Origin: Adineta vaga
Taxonomy: Eukaryota > Rotifera
DNA: 64,000 bases
NCBI GenBank assembly: GCA_021613535.1
Contig: CP075495.1
Span: 8,866,001 to 8,930,000, forward strand
Direction: 5' to 3'
Part shown: piece by piece, positions 1 through 13,568 of the stretch
Layout of the letters: the number at the start of each line of letters is the position of its first letter
Numbering within the stretch: position 1 is the first letter of the stretch
Made by a program: the position numbers and the translations under genes
Notes under the pieces: generated by a model
Seen by the model: the letters and a program-made list of their open reading frames with translations, nothing else
Database searches by the model: none
Told to the model about the DNA's origin: nothing

Positions 1-125
1 ATCAAACACAACATTCATCTGTCATTATTGATATGACCAATTCAGATGAATCGATATCGGGCACGAATAAAGATGATTTAAATCAACCATTCTTCGATAC
101 TGAACAACAGCAATCATCCTCATGA
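1..125 (+). CDS. 3' end of an unidentified gene (last exon, partial)
   Basis: Frame 3 is open from the window edge to a TGA at 123-125 and encodes about 40 residues rich in Ser, Asp, Asn and Gln, ending in a run of Gln and Ser. The composition resembles the disordered C-terminal tails of other proteins in this window, and the sequence after the stop turns into T-rich non-coding DNA. No domain is visible, so neither family nor function can be named. The start and all upstream exons lie outside the window. It could also be a chance open frame. Confidence 0.4.
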   Translation, partial: QTQHSSVIIDMTNSDESISGTNKDDLNQPFFDTEQQQSSS

Positions 126-1187
126 TCAACAAGACATTAGTTTTCTCTGTTTCACGTTCACTCACAATAAGAAATAAACTCAATCTCATAAATATTTGAT
201 TTCATTAATATTTTTTTCTGTATATTTTCTCTTTTTTTCTTTGCGAAAATTTCCATTGAATTTTGGAATTCATACATTTAATAATAGGATTTTACCATAA
301 TATTTTAGATAATAGACATTTTTTTTTGCTCTTGTTGATCTAAACAATGAAAATATCTTTAAATTTATCTCTATTAGACGCTTAGTTCTTTGGAATGTGT
401 TTTATTTGATTCTATAGATAAAGACAAAACTGCGCATTTCGATTATCTAATTAACTGATTCTATACATTGCATAGCATCACGTTCTTCTCATTCTTCGTG
501 TTTCTTTTTTCTTAATTGAATTGAAATCGTAAGCAATAATGTAGTACCCCTTTATCGAAAGAAAAAACGATTAAGTTTTGTCTAGTCATTTCTAAATATA
601 TATTTCTTGGTTTTTTTTTCAGTTTCTTATTTTATAATGCTCGTTTTGTCGTTAAATGATGACAGACAGAAAAGGAGAAGAAGAAGAAGATGAAAAGACA
701 TATATCTGAGGGTATTACAAGAACAATTCTTCATCTTATATAGTACTACTCAGATTGGCTCGTTGTTCAAAGTTCATCAGACAGCATTAGAAGAAAAAAA
801 AAGAAGAAAAAAGTTTTGAGAAAAAAAAAACGCTAAGAAGTACACATCCACTCACCATTCAGGTGGAAGAGAGAGAGGGAGAGAGAAAGATTGTACACAT
901 TTTCCATTCGTTCTTTACCGTTCTTTCGTGCTATACCCTCTCTGTCTCTCTCTGTCTCTCTTTCTCTTCTTTCTCTCTTTCTCTCTCTCTCGCTCTACCA
1001 ATATATAGGAGAAGGGATCGAGCATGTAAGCGTTAATCATCACATTCACATTTCGTCGTCGACTGAACACACAGCGGTAAGTCAATGCGTACAATCATAA
1101 TGTTCATCAGACAATATTGTTGTTTCTGCTCACTAAATATCTTCAATATTTTTTTAGGTTAATTTTTTTTAAATATTTTTTACAATC
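126..1187. other. Non-coding stretch: 3' flank of the first gene and 5' flank of mex-3
   Basis: AT-rich sequence with no convincing coding frame. It holds a TC-rich microsatellite at about 939-995 that lies inside a spurious low-complexity open frame. A T-rich tract ending in TTTTTTTAG at about 1150-1157, 30 bases before the mex-3 start codon, could be the acceptor of a 5'-UTR intron or a trans-splice site. Promoter elements are not obvious. Confidence 0.5.
939..995. repeat. TC-rich microsatellite
   Basis: Imperfect (TC)n tract with interspersed TTTC units, upstream of mex-3, probably in its promoter or 5' UTR. Confidence 0.8.
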
Positions 1188-2439
1188 ATGCCAAGTGCAT
1201 CGCTCATAAGTGATTTTCAACGTTCATCATCGAATTCATCCTTGTCATCATCACTTTTACTTGCAGCTTGCCAACAACAATATGATATCAACGATTTATC
1301 CTACTGTTTTGATCAACAACAAAAGCTATCTTCACCACCACCATCGTTATTATCTTCAACAACATATGATTCAATTGGAAAGAAAAGTCAAAATATGACT
1401 GAATGTGTCCCGGTGCCTAGTTCGGAACATGTTGCTGAAATTGTTGGTCGACAAGGTAAGAACGAAATGAATATATATATATATATATGATATATGAAAT
1501 CATGATTGTTTTGGTTTTTTTTATCTAGGTTGTAAAATCAAAGCATTACGTACTAAAACAAATACGTATATAAAAACTCCTGTTCGAGGTGATCAACCTG
1601 TTTTTATTATAACTGGTCGAAAAGAAGATGTATATCTAGCTAAAAAAGAAATTCTTTCAGCTGCTGAACATTTCTCTCAAATTCGTGCTGGTATTACCAT
1701 TATTTTCATTTGCTTCTATTGAAATCTAAATTTGATTTTTCTTTTTGTTCTAGCTCGAAAACAAAACAGTACGAGTATTTCATCCAATAGTAGTACAAGT
1801 AGTGGAAGTAATACAAATTTACATTATAATAGTTTAATCTATCCATCAAGCAATGTTCAACAAATAACAATTCAAGTTCGTGTACCATATCGTGTTGTTG
1901 GTCTAGTTGTTGGACCTAAAGGTGCAACGATTAAACGTATACAACAAACAACGAATACATATATTGTCACACCAGGTCGTGATAAAGAACCTGTATTTGA
2001 AATAGCAGGTTTACCTGAAAATGTTGAAGCTGCAAAAGCAGAAATTGAAAGTCATATCGCTGCTCGAACAGGTCAAACATCCGATATAGATGAAAATGAA
2101 TTTGATAAAGAATTATATTCAATTACTGATATGATTGATACAAATCAACAATGTTCAAAATGGATAAAATTAAATAATGCTTCATCATCATCATCAACAA
2201 CAAATACAAATGCAATGACAGGAACAACAAAATTTTCTCATCATTCATCATTACCATTTCCTCAAGATGATAAAATCAAACCAACTTATCGTAGTGTATC
2301 ACAATCATCATTTTTTTCTTCATTCAATGATCCATTAGATTTCAATTCTTCATTTGAACAAATTTCCGATGAAAATTTAGATTCCGTTTGGCCAAATTTC
2401 AATTTTATATCAATGAAAACATCCATGGGTTTTGCTTAA
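1188..2439 (+). CDS. mex-3: MEX-3 family RNA-binding protein with two KH domains
   Basis: Three exons (1188-1455, 1529-1690, 1754-2439) give 371 residues with phases that close. MEX-3 proteins bind mRNA 3' UTRs and repress translation in early embryos and germ line. A Ser/Gln-rich N-terminus precedes KH1 (about residues 76-138, GXXG loop GRQG at 87-90, interrupted by intron 1) and KH2 (about 181-245, loop GPKG at 197-200). The stretches around [12 protein letters not shown] and [15 protein letters not shown] are highly diagnostic of this family. The C-terminal 120 residues are low-complexity and lack the RING finger of vertebrate MEX3 proteins, so this is the RING-less, nematode-like form. 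Intron 1 contains a (TA)n tract. The ATG is the first in frame, and acidic and Ser-rich tails follow KH2. The family call is firm; the exact expression role is inferred. Confidence 0.93.
1471..1488. repeat. (AT)n microsatellite in mex-3 intron 1
   Basis: Nine perfect AT units inside the first mex-3 intron. Confidence 0.9.
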
Positions 2440-3752
2440 TATATATATATGCAAATATACATATAGATTCTCTCAGGTTATTATCTTTAATTTATTTCTG
2501 TGTGTATTTTTTTACGTTACTGTTTCTATTTTCTGTACAGTTATCTTGATCAGGGATTGATGTATTAACCCGGAAGATAAAGAAATTCGATAGAAAACTA
2601 AGATGTTTATTCTCATTGTGAATGAGCATGTGTGACCCACTAGTCTAAATATGTTTCCCCATTGAAGATAAAAAAAAAGAAAAAGTCAAACTGCTCAAAT
2701 ACGAGGAGTGATTTTTTTGTTGTTTTGTTTATTATGTTCATGTCTGTTTTTTTTAGCTGTAGTTAACTATCTATCTATATATTTGTGTATGTGAGCTTTG
2801 AGCCTAACTTATTTTTTTTCTCTTCTTGTGAAGTTTAGGCATAACGTAGTTTTCTTTTCGGGAGTGTGATTAGTATAAAATACCTGTTTTGTGTGTGTGT
2901 GTACGTGTATATGTAGAGATTTTGTTGATGAAAATCTTCGACATACCTTAGTTGCTATTATTATTTTTTTTTGTGTGCGTAGAGAGAAAAAAATCTATAA
3001 TATAGAGAACCTTGTCTCAGGTATAAAATAAATCTATGTATACGTGCATGTAGTTTTTTTTATATTTTTTTTTTCGTTTTTTTTGCTCTTGAATAAACGT
3101 GCAGAGATAGAAAATGAACTTCGTTGTTTTTCTTTTTTTGTGGTGTCTGACTGTTGTTTGATCTAGTCTATGCACGGTACCGTATGTATATTTACACGAG
3201 TTCAACAAACGGTCAAAGTCAATTCGATCCTATTCTTTTTCTCTTCCTATTCTACAGCTGTTTCATTACTGAGATTTTTTTTATTCATGCTTGTTAAGAT
3301 GAAAAAATCTATAGATTGAAAGAAAGATTAAGTTTACTATCACTTAAGAGTGATATGAACGAAATTGATCGGCTGGTCAACGTACGTTTTTGTTGACGGT
3401 ACGTCATTCAATCTTATCAAACTGATAGAGAAATATGTTTAAACGTACATTTCACCAGATGTTCTTCTGTCTGAAAATGATTTCAAAAGAAACAAACGGA
3501 TTTCTGTCCGATAATGAGCAAACGTTGTTCGTTGTTCTTCTAATCAAAATAAAAAACTGGCAATCGTTTGTTATTTTTCTTCTTGAGTAAAACAAATATT
3601 AGTTCGAAAATCGAGATGGTTTCATATGTTTACTTCTATTGTACATTTTTAATGTACTTATACTTGTCTCAATATTTGTTTATAGAAACTAAACTATATA
3701 TTCCTAGGGTTTCTTCGCTGTTGTTACTGCTTCTGTCACTGATTATGTTGTT

Positions 3753-3773
3753 GATGATGATGATGATGATGAT
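3753..3773. repeat. (GAT)n microsatellite
   Basis: Seven perfect GAT units in the gene-poor stretch downstream of mex-3. Confidence 0.85.
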
Positions 3774-6245
3774 TTGAACGTTGATGTTTTTGTTTATTAA
3801 GAAGACTGATTTGATTGTGTCATATCATATATACATACAAATGTTATGTGCGAAAAAAAAAGTTTGACCCCCTAAGGAGCACTCACATCATATCTCACAA
3901 AACAAAAATGATTTAGTGTTTTGATAGGTGAAGAGAATGATAAGGATTCGAGTTTGACACACTTGAATAAATGACATCACTGATCAAGATAACGGTTAAT
4001 GTATGTATATGGACTGTTCGTTTTTCTAAGGTGTTGAAGAGTGGAAAATAGCACAATGGCTAATGGACATAAAACAAGAGTAGTGATCGATGAGACGTCA
4101 TTTGCCTCAAGCTAAACTACTTCATTCAAAAGTTTGATCTTTTCTATAATGCATCTAAAAATAAAACTCTTTCTGTTTTTTTAATTTCGAAACAATACTT
4201 TAATTACTCACTTGCTTCAAGCATAGTCACATTATTATTTAAACAATACTTAAGAAAAATATTAGAATAAATAAAAAGAGACAATGACGAGGACAATGAA
4301 ATGCATGCTTAAAAATCTTTTCATAGTTATTTTGTTTTTTTTATCAAGAGAAAACGAAAGCGGCTGTCAAAGATCAAAGATTGTTATCACACACTTGACT
4401 GATTTTTTTCTTTCAAAGGAAAAAAAAGACTTTCGATAGATATAACACTTGAAAAGGAAAAATCAATCAACGATTCAATTTGTTCATCTTATAAACAATA
4501 AAAAAAACCAAGAAGATGAAGAAACAAGTAGTTTTCAACAAATCAATGATCATTATTCGATCTGTGTACCATATGGAATGACTGCCGACTTTAATAATTA
4601 TTACATTAGTGAATGCGAACAGCTGCAGATATACTCAATCAAAACATCTGTTTCGAACATGATGACTTTTTAGTTAGTCAAAAGATATAGTTCGTTTAGT
4701 AGTTGAAAAAGAAAACTACTTCAACATAATTGCTGATCGTTTTCTCTTACTTGCTCTTCAATATCATCGATCATTATTTTCATATTGCCAATGGGCAAAA
4801 GGCGTATACTGATGGTTCGTGTAAATTTATTCAGTGTACGCGTGCATATATTTACCATTTAAAAGTTTGCTAAAAATATATGTTAACGCCCTTCAATATA
4901 TACATGATGATCATCCATCCATCACATATGACAGAAAAAATTTCTTTTTGTGTTATTAACATAGTTGATAGTCAGGCAATACAAATATACGTGCATGCTT
5001 ATATCCTGTCGATTTAGACTAACAAAACGGTAAATACTCGTGCAAATGGGTGTCACATTCTGATACTTTCTCGTTTCATATTACATGTGCTCAACAGAAT
5101 TAACATCTGCTCATATGAACTGAAGTTCTAACGGTTGAAAGACACAAAAAAAACATGACGAGAATTATGAGGGTCGGCAAAACGATTGATGCATGTCATG
5201 CAAAGTTGATTGCGTTAAAAGAGTAAATGAATTTTTTCTTTCTAATGAACTCTTACACTCTCGTCGTCGTCGTTCTTCTTCCTCAATGCACACAGACGCA
5301 CATACGTTCCATTTCCTAATGATGATGAATTTTTTTCTCTTATTCAAGTGATGACCACATGAATCAATCTGCTGCTTCATCAGAAATTCATTTTTTTCGA
5401 TTATTCTATGCTGTCATCAGTAAACAATGATTAAGAAAACGTTCTGTATATATACGTCTGTCTATCTTGCAATTGCTGACAATCTGTGTCTGCCAATAAT
5501 CTTGATGTGAACTCAGTTGAACGTATATGAAGTGATATACTTCTCATTATCATTAATGTGAATGTTGAAATGAACACGCGCGTGTGTGTTCAGATAATTT
5601 CTTTTTTTATTCCTAGTTGAAATGTCTGTGATATTAATGATAGACAAGCATAGCGAAACAGCTGTTATGGTTCAATTTAGATTTTCAAACTAGACACACC
5701 CCATTTTTCATTCAATGATTGAGCATGACATTTGAATTCAGTGGTATACTCTAAATACATACATACATATATATCTTTAGAAAAAATATAGTCTTAGTTA
5801 TGCAACATGTTGAAATGGAATCATGCAAAGAATAAATTATATGACTACTGATCGGTAATAATAATAATACTACTTTATATCGAAGAATCCTGAAGTTTAT
5901 TCTCTCACTCACTCTCCTTCTCTTTCTATGTGAATAGAATATGTTGAATTGTTGATATGAAGAAGAGAAAAATGCTTTGCGATAGCTTCAACATCCATAA
6001 AACATCTCGATTTGATTACATGCAAACATAAAACTTGAGAACAATCATTATTTACTTTCTTTCTTTTTTCAATGAATAAGATATTGAAGTTGTAAAGATA
6101 GACCGCACAGTACATAGATTTGACTGAAGAGTGAATTCATAGAAGATATGTGATTGTCATGAACAAAAAAAGAAGAAACAAACTCATTTGAGTCAATTAA
6201 ACTTATGTATTACTGTTTCCTATCACGATTGCAAATGGAGATTCT

Positions 6246-6278
6246 TCTCTCTCTCTCTCTCTCACTCACTCACTCACT
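6246..6278. repeat. (TC)n followed by (TCAC)n microsatellite
   Basis: A perfect TC run passes directly into CACT units, in the intergenic region 3' of the DDX60 gene. Confidence 0.85.
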
Positions 6279-6883
6279 TTTTTGATTACATACTCAAGTT
6301 GATTTGAAAAATTTTTTTCTTTTGAACTCATTTGAAAACGTGTTAATTGCTATAGAACGTGTGAATCATAGATGTTTAGACCAAAAAAAGAAGAAATGAA
6401 AAGAACGCAATTTTTTTTCTTAACAAAAATGGGCTTGACCAGCACGGTAGAATAATCTACAATAGGTATAATTGAAAGAGTTCAACTAGGTGTTTTTCCC
6501 ATGATGATATGTAGTGAAAGTTGTCAACTGTATACATATCAAATATCATTTGTTTAGGATTGAAAGAACATCAACTTAGTTTTGTATCACATTGATAGTG
6601 ATAAGTTATACTAACATGATAATTGTTAATGTGTTGCATCGAATCAATCATGAACATTGTATGTGTGAAAGCTTTTGTGCATCAAAATGCACGATTAACC
6701 AAGAATTTAACAAGGGAATTCATTATAAAGTACGTAAATCGTTGATATTAATGCCTAATGTTTAAATTAGTTTGATAAAGCTTGGTTAGGTATAGAAAAA
6801 TCATGAAGTTTTGTTTTTAAGATTTATTTAAAGTTTAAACGAAAGAAAATAAGGAAAAATGCTTGACAAAAAAAAACTATAAA

Positions 6884-9800
6884 TTAATGAGAGTTGAGTT
6901 TGACTTTAAATTCTCTATCAAATTTACTAGAAAACATAGAATGAATATCGGAGAATTTTTTACTTAATTGTTTGAAAAATGCCGAATCATTATTTGTTGC
7001 ATTTCGAATATCACTTGCCATTATTTCAGCAATCGATGTTGTAATTGATGTGAGTGTATTACGAAAATTTGATAGTAAATAATAAGTTTCTCCTCGATCT
7101 ATTTCATTTTCTGACATTAAGAATTTATCGGAACCATGTCGAAAGAAATCATATGCATAACTATTCATATAATAACTTGAATTTGTATGATCTTGTGCCT
7201 CAATCTCAACGAAAGGTACAATACGTGGTGATAAATCAAGATTGTATGCCAGATCCCATGAACTATTTGTTGGATTATAATTTGACATGAATTTTTCATG
7301 CGTAAGACCAGATGGACCAACAAATGGAGAGATTGATGGATTTTGTGTTTGTTGAGAAACATGATGATGAAGATTATACTCCAGTGTTCCATTATCATAA
7401 TCAGATGATTGATTAAATGAAATACTTGATAGAGGTAAAGTATATTCTTGCTCAGTATTTAATGATCGCATATATTTGATTACATTTTCTATATATGATC
7501 CATAGATTTCTTTTACTAATGAATTATATGATTGAATATGTTGACGAATTTCAGGTGAAAGTGGTCGAAGTGTAAATTTTGGATTGAATAATGATTGTCG
7601 TTTTGGTGAGGACGAATTATTTGGATATTGATGGATCTTTAATCTATACAAAAATTCAGAAATCAAATCATAATTTCAACTAAAACAATAGACTTACACA
7701 GGCGTATTTGTAAAAAGACAAGCTAATAAACTAACAATTTCTTCATCATTGTTCAATTTATGAAATAATCGATTATCCATTAAATAGGTAAATAAGAGAT
7801 TTGCTGGTTCTGTCTGATGTAAATGAATAAGAAAACCAGCTAAACCAATTAAAGTACCTTGTTCATTGATAAAATTTAAACGATAAAGAAAATCTAATGT
7901 ATGTAAACAATGAAAACGATTTTGTATATCAATTAATCGTTCTGCACGCGATATTTGTGCAGTAAAAGGACATTGTAAAGCGATTAGAGATCGATTAATT
8001 GCATCTTTTTTGTCTTCAGCATTGGCATTTAAGTAAAGTAAACGAATAAGAAATGTAACACTAGTTGGAATACGTGTTTGAATATCCGGAATATCGGAGA
8101 TTGTTAAATGACGAATTTTTGACATGGGAATATCAATAAAGACAATATTGCCTTGAACATCAAATCCACGACGACCTGCACGACCAGACGATTGTCGATA
8201 TTGTAAAGCATCGAGTTGAATAGAATCTTTGATAAAAGCGACAGTTTTCGTTGGCATATGAACACCCAAAGCTATATAAAGAAAAATATAAGAAGTAGAT
8301 TCGTGTTTTATTCTCGATTCAAAAGGAATTCGTTCTCATATACATACCGAGTGTCCATGTCGAAAAGACAATTTGAACATATCGATTACGGAAAAGACCT
8401 TCGACAGCTAAACGACCTCGATTATTTAATTGAGCATGATGATAAGCAACACCACGTTTCATATATCGAACTAATTTTGTGCTAACTGTTGATGCACGAT
8501 TCATTAACTGATCAACCATTTCTCGATCACAATGACGACGATTAGCTAATGTTCCTTCTTCTAAAACTCCATCCAATAATTCTTGTTCAATACCAGATAA
8601 ACGTAATTGACTTTGATCTTCTTCTTCCATTTGTACTAATTCCGTAGGTTTGTCATTGCCTTTTTCTTCGTCATCACCTCGTTTATTCGAACTTTTACTT
8701 GCTTTTTTTGTCTTAGCTGATTTTTGCATTTTTTCAATTTGTGCAAGACGTTTTTCTAAATCTTCAATTTGATATTTATATTTTGTTCGTCGTAATTCTT
8801 TTTCTAACTCTTCGAAGTATTGAGCAACACGTTCAGCTAATTCTTCACATAATGATCGACTGTCAGTAAAAACAATACATGGAAGAAGATCCTTTTCTTT
8901 TAATGTTAAAACAAATTCTCCTATTAATGATGCCATGGGTTTTAATTCAGGATAAGAGATTTCATTTGAACTTGTTGGTTTAAGTGATGTTGCTATGGAA
9001 TCAATCGTTGAGTTTTCTTTTCCATCAATTAAACTATTGAATTGTTTACAGACAAGTTGTGAATATTTATTACAAACATTACGTTCAGCAATCCATCCAG
9101 GAGAAAAATATTCTGTTAATGTTGGAATTGGTTGTGTTCGAGTACCGACTTTTTGCATAGCCTCGTTTAATCGAAGAGTTTCAAAGGGTGATAAAGAAAA
9201 ATCTTTTGGAATATTTCGTGCTGTTAATTGTTTAGCAGTCATAAGACTGACCGGATGAAGAGGATGGAGTTGTCGATTGGAATAGAGATATTTATTCAAA
9301 TCAGCTAAACGTTCATGCTGAACAATAAAACATACTGGATGTTGTTTGCCTGAATTAAATAATTTCGATCGTTTTTCTTCGACATACATGATCCAATCTC
9401 GAAGATTTTGACCATTTCTCACTGTTGCAGAAAGACCTATCATGGGGCAATTAATCAGTAACATCGCACGTTCCCAAACATCGGAATTCGTGTCACCAGA
9501 CATACAATGAATTTCATCGAAAATACAATATCGAATTCGTTGACACCATCGTTGATAATTAGGTGAAAGAAGAAGCATTTCAAGACATTCAGGAATTGTG
9601 ATTAAAATTCGACATGTTGGTAAACACATTCGAAAATCACTGGTAAATATGCCAAAGACAGGACCAAATTTTGTATGAATAGTACCTATAGAAAGTGAGA
9701 AAGTTATTTGAATCTTTTGTTACACAAAAAACAATCATTCTTACCTGCTACTTGATTGATTAATGCTTTTGTTGGTGCTACATATATACAGATACCATTG

Positions 9801-12800
9801 GCATCATCTTTATCTTTGACTACTTTTCCCATTGCATAATAAGATGCATAAGTTTTACCTAAACAAATTCAAAATCATCGAGAATATTAGTATAACTACT
9901 TAAAACAAAACTAACCAGAAGCAGTCGGTGCAACGATAATAATCGATTGTCGTTTATCGACAGCATCTAAAAATTCGACTTGCCATTTATCTGGAATAAA
10001 ATCTTGTATTCGAGAATCTTTTTCTCCATATTCACGTCTCGGTAATCGACTATTGATTTTTTCTAATTGAAAACGATACCATTTTTCTTGATCTAATGTA
10101 TTATCATCAACTAATTCTTTCATAAATTTTTCCTGTTCATGAAAGGCATCAGTAATATCTTTTAAATGCGTGATTTCACATAATGTAGCAAAGTAACCAA
10201 TTTGTAAAAGTTCGAATTTAGATTTTTCTTCATTAGTTGAATTAACTTTCTTTTTTAATGATCGTAAATATTTTCGTTGTAAATCAAATTTCTTTTCCAA
10301 CATTTCCAAACGTTTTGTTGATGTTTCAAAATGATGTAAACTTCTATCAATTAGATCAATCGCATCTTCATAATTAGTATTCGGAATTTGTTTCAATTGT
10401 GCTTCGACATTTTTCACTTTGTCAGCATCATCATCCGTACGTTTATCTAAGATTCTTTTCGTATTTAGTTCAATAATTTTTTCGGCTTTCGATGGTTGAA
10501 CTTTTTTGGGTTGATTTTTATGTTGTTGTTTTTTCTTTCCACTCGCTGCAGCAGAATCTCCTCGATTAGTAGAACTTTCTTCGTTTTGTTGTATAGGTGT
10601 AGAAGCCGTTGGAAGAGTAATTTGATATTGATTATCTCGTACATCACGTGTAGTTAAAGATTTACCATATAGACTGAAATAATCATATCTATTTAAAAAA
10701 ACATGGATCAATAAGAATGAATGAGTAAGGTATGTAAAGAAAATTCTTACAATTTTTGTAAATTTTTTGTTCGATAACGATGATTACTTATTTTTTTACG
10801 TTCAGCATCATTATCACGTATACGATCGATTTCTTCCCCAGTCTAAAAACGAAAAACAAAGTTTGAAAATATTCATCAGAATGAATAGACATACTTCTTT
10901 GTATATTCTCCAGATTGGTTTTTCTAAAAAAAATGAAAAAAAATCTTTGATAAATAATAAATTGAAATAGAAAAAAAAACGTTTACGTGAGGAAGGGATC
11001 AATTCGCTTAGATCTGGCTCGATGAAATCAAATGTTGAAGTATTATTATTTGAGGAGAGAATTGGTTTCAAATATGTATCAACAAATGGATTTGATATAC
11101 GAATAACTTTCTGTCGTCGAACATTGATTTTGTTTTCAGATGAATTTTCCGAAAAACTTATATGATTTGATTGAACTAATTGATCAACGATATCTTTGAA
11201 CATATTATCATGAAATTGTATGTTTAAGATTTCTAAACATTGTTTGAGAATATGATTTGTTCGTGAATCAAGTCGCAATGTTGATGATTGTGCGATTTGA
11301 TAGAGAGTAAAAGTAAATAGACGTCCATCGAATAGATCAGCAATTTTAGACCATGAAAATGTTGATGAACACGTTGATAAATTTAACGAAAGACGTTGTT
11401 GAAATTGATCGATAAATTGAGAAAATGTAGAATGAATCTGAATGGAAGGAATTACTGATGGTAAATGTCGATCAACGATAGAAAGACGTATGAGAAGAGC
11501 TAGATGAAGAATAAATAATGGATTGAGTAATTGAAGAAATGATTTTGAATTAGTTTCATCTTTCAGATCCATTACTGTTTTTAAATAGAGAAAAAGTCGA
11601 ATATCATTTTCACCAATTGTTTCACATAATTTTTTCAATTCACGAGAATCTTCTTCTTGAATATGATCATTTATATTCCTATCAAATGTTGCTATTGCCA
11701 TCAGATCATCAAGTACTTTCTTTGCACATAAGCGATTAAATTCAATTCGAAAACATTTAATTGTTGTTTCTGTTAATATAAATTTGTTCATCAAATAGAG
11801 TTGACATTGAACAACATATTGATGATAATTACCAAAGAAACGATACATACAAAGTAATTTTCCTAAAACATCTTTGGAAAGAAGATGATCATTTTCAATA
11901 TCGAATGTTGACATATCATGATAGAATATAAATGACGGTTTTTCTTCACAGATAAATTCTAAATAATCATTATTCAGCCAAGAAGAGAATTGTTTGACTT
12001 TGAGGTTGATTATTCCATTTATTTGAATATTTTTTGAGAGATGAGCAATTAAACAACTGCGAAGAAGATTCAGTATTGAATTTGATTGTTCATAGAGATG
12101 ATAATGGCAAGTAAAAAAGACTAGAGTATAATTGCACTGACTTGATTGATGAAAAAGTGTAAGAAGTAATCGTTCGATAACGAAAATAATATGAATAGTA
12201 TTGCCAAAATATGTATTCAGTTGAAGATTTATATGATGAGCAATCGACAAAAGTAAAGAATCTCCATCGATAAGATAATGAGCAGTATCACGAAATTCTT
12301 GACGAACATTAAGATAAGTAGCTGTATATGGATAGAGAATATCTATATGTTTTGAAAGGAAATTTGTTGTATGTACTTCAGTTTGATTTGTTGATAAAAT
12401 TGATTGAATTGTTGTTACAATAGTTTGAGCAGATAATTGATTCATTAAAGAAAGATTTTCAACTAAACGTTGTTGTTCACTTTCATCTCTTGTTCCTTCA
12501 AAAAGATGAGATGCTATTTGTTGTAAAACAACAAGAATGATTTTTTCATTCTCGCTTTTTCGATATTGTTCAAGTGTATCAAAATATAGATTAATAAAAT
12601 GAGTATAATTTGCTTGACAATAATGTAATAGTCGAAGTAATCGTTGACATTGACGAACAGGATCGACATAAATTTCCGTTGTTTTATTTGAAGGATTAAT
12701 CTAACGAAATTTTTTATTAATAATCAGAAATATAAAGTTTTAAGAGCTCTCCTATAACTTCGTGACAAGATATAGACCTCGCATTATTTATATGATAGAA

Positions 12801-13568
12801 ATTGAAGACTAGAATGACTGTAGCGAAAAGGATCTATTTACAATATCACTATTTCTCATATTTACTATTTTCAAATGCATTCGTTTAACGTATATTTTAT
12901 CTTAGTAGAAAAAATAGTTTCAAAAAATATCTTTACTTATTTCAAAGCCGTCAGATAGTGATCGTGATCAAATGTAATGCAACTTGTAAGAGACTTTTGA
13001 AAAGTACATTGCTTATTCCACAAAAATTCACTGTTCTATATGACCTTTAAGTACGTTTTTTATATCAAAAGAAACCAACAGAATAAATCGACTTATGGAT
13101 TCTAATATTAAAGTTATAAGAACGCTTTTACTTTTCTAACAAAAAAGAATGAAATAATTTTAAAACTAGTAAACTAATCTAATGAAGTTCAATTTTTTTT
13201 TTTCAAAGACTTTTTCATCATTTATTATATATACGTACATTTCCATTGGAAGATAATTTCTGATCTTTGTTATCTTCTCCATCTTCGTCATCATCATCAT
13301 CAGAAGATGTTATCGATGATTCTTCATCTTTGGAAGTAGTATCTTCCGATTTGTGGCCATCATCTACATTATTCGATGTAGAAACAATGGCATAACGATG
13401 CACCTGTTGTATTTTACGTAAAATCGTGAGTTCCCAATCCTTGAGATAATGTACTTGAAATAATTCGGGATATTTCGAAATATTTTCAATAAAAACTATC
13501 TCGGATGTTGTTTCCGTGTCCAGTAAATAATCAATAAAAGTTTCTAATTGGTTGTTCATTTTTAACAT
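6884..13568 (-). CDS. DDX60: DDX60-like DExD/H-box RNA helicase
   Basis: Nine exons on the minus strand (13568-13239, 12700-10987, 10923-10895, 10842-10751, 10688-9916, 9858-9745, 9685-8348, 8271-7698, 7643-6884) give 1907 residues; human DDX60 has 1712. DDX60 is a cytoplasmic Ski2-like helicase that in vertebrates supports antiviral RNA sensing. The N-terminal DDX60-specific region is recognisable (DGDSLLLSI, then [11 protein letters not shown]). The helicase core has Walker A APTASGKT (about 975-982, split by an intron), a DEIH Walker B (about 1074), LSATVRNG motif III and [12 protein letters not shown] motif VI (about 1487-1498). A Lys/Glu-rich coiled-coil insertion precedes motif IV. Exon 3 is only 29 nt, while intron 1 is 538 bp against about 40-110 bp for the others. 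An in-frame ATG three codons later (13559) is an alternative start. Antiviral function here is inferred from the family. Confidence 0.93.
12701..13238 (-). other. Unusually long intron 1 of the DDX60 gene
   Basis: A 538-bp GT-AG intron with phase 0 on both sides lies between the short acidic first exon and the long second exon. I see no further coding segment in it on either strand. It is five to ten times longer than the other introns of the gene. Confidence 0.7.

Larger units (their letters stand above)
2440..6883. other. 4.4-kb stretch without a supportable gene; may include a long mex-3 3' UTR
   Basis: The stretch lies between the 3' ends of mex-3 (+) and the DDX60 gene (-). It has T-rich tracts, GT-rich tracts near 2890-2910 and microsatellites at 3753-3773 and 6246-6278. 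The only open frame with fairly protein-like content is 4449-4673 (74 residues), which has no recognisable domain and no supported splice partners. It is the longest gene-poor stretch in the left half of the window. A long regulatory 3' UTR for mex-3 is possible but cannot be shown from sequence. Confidence 0.5.

Noticed and set aside
891-1100. 69-codon plus-strand frame upstream of mex-3
   Set aside because: It is almost entirely the translation of a TC-rich microsatellite and shows no protein-like composition.
4449-4673. 74-codon plus-strand frame in the gene-poor stretch after mex-3
   Set aside because: Composition is mildly protein-like but there is no domain, no splice partner and no clear promoter or poly(A) context; not enough to call.
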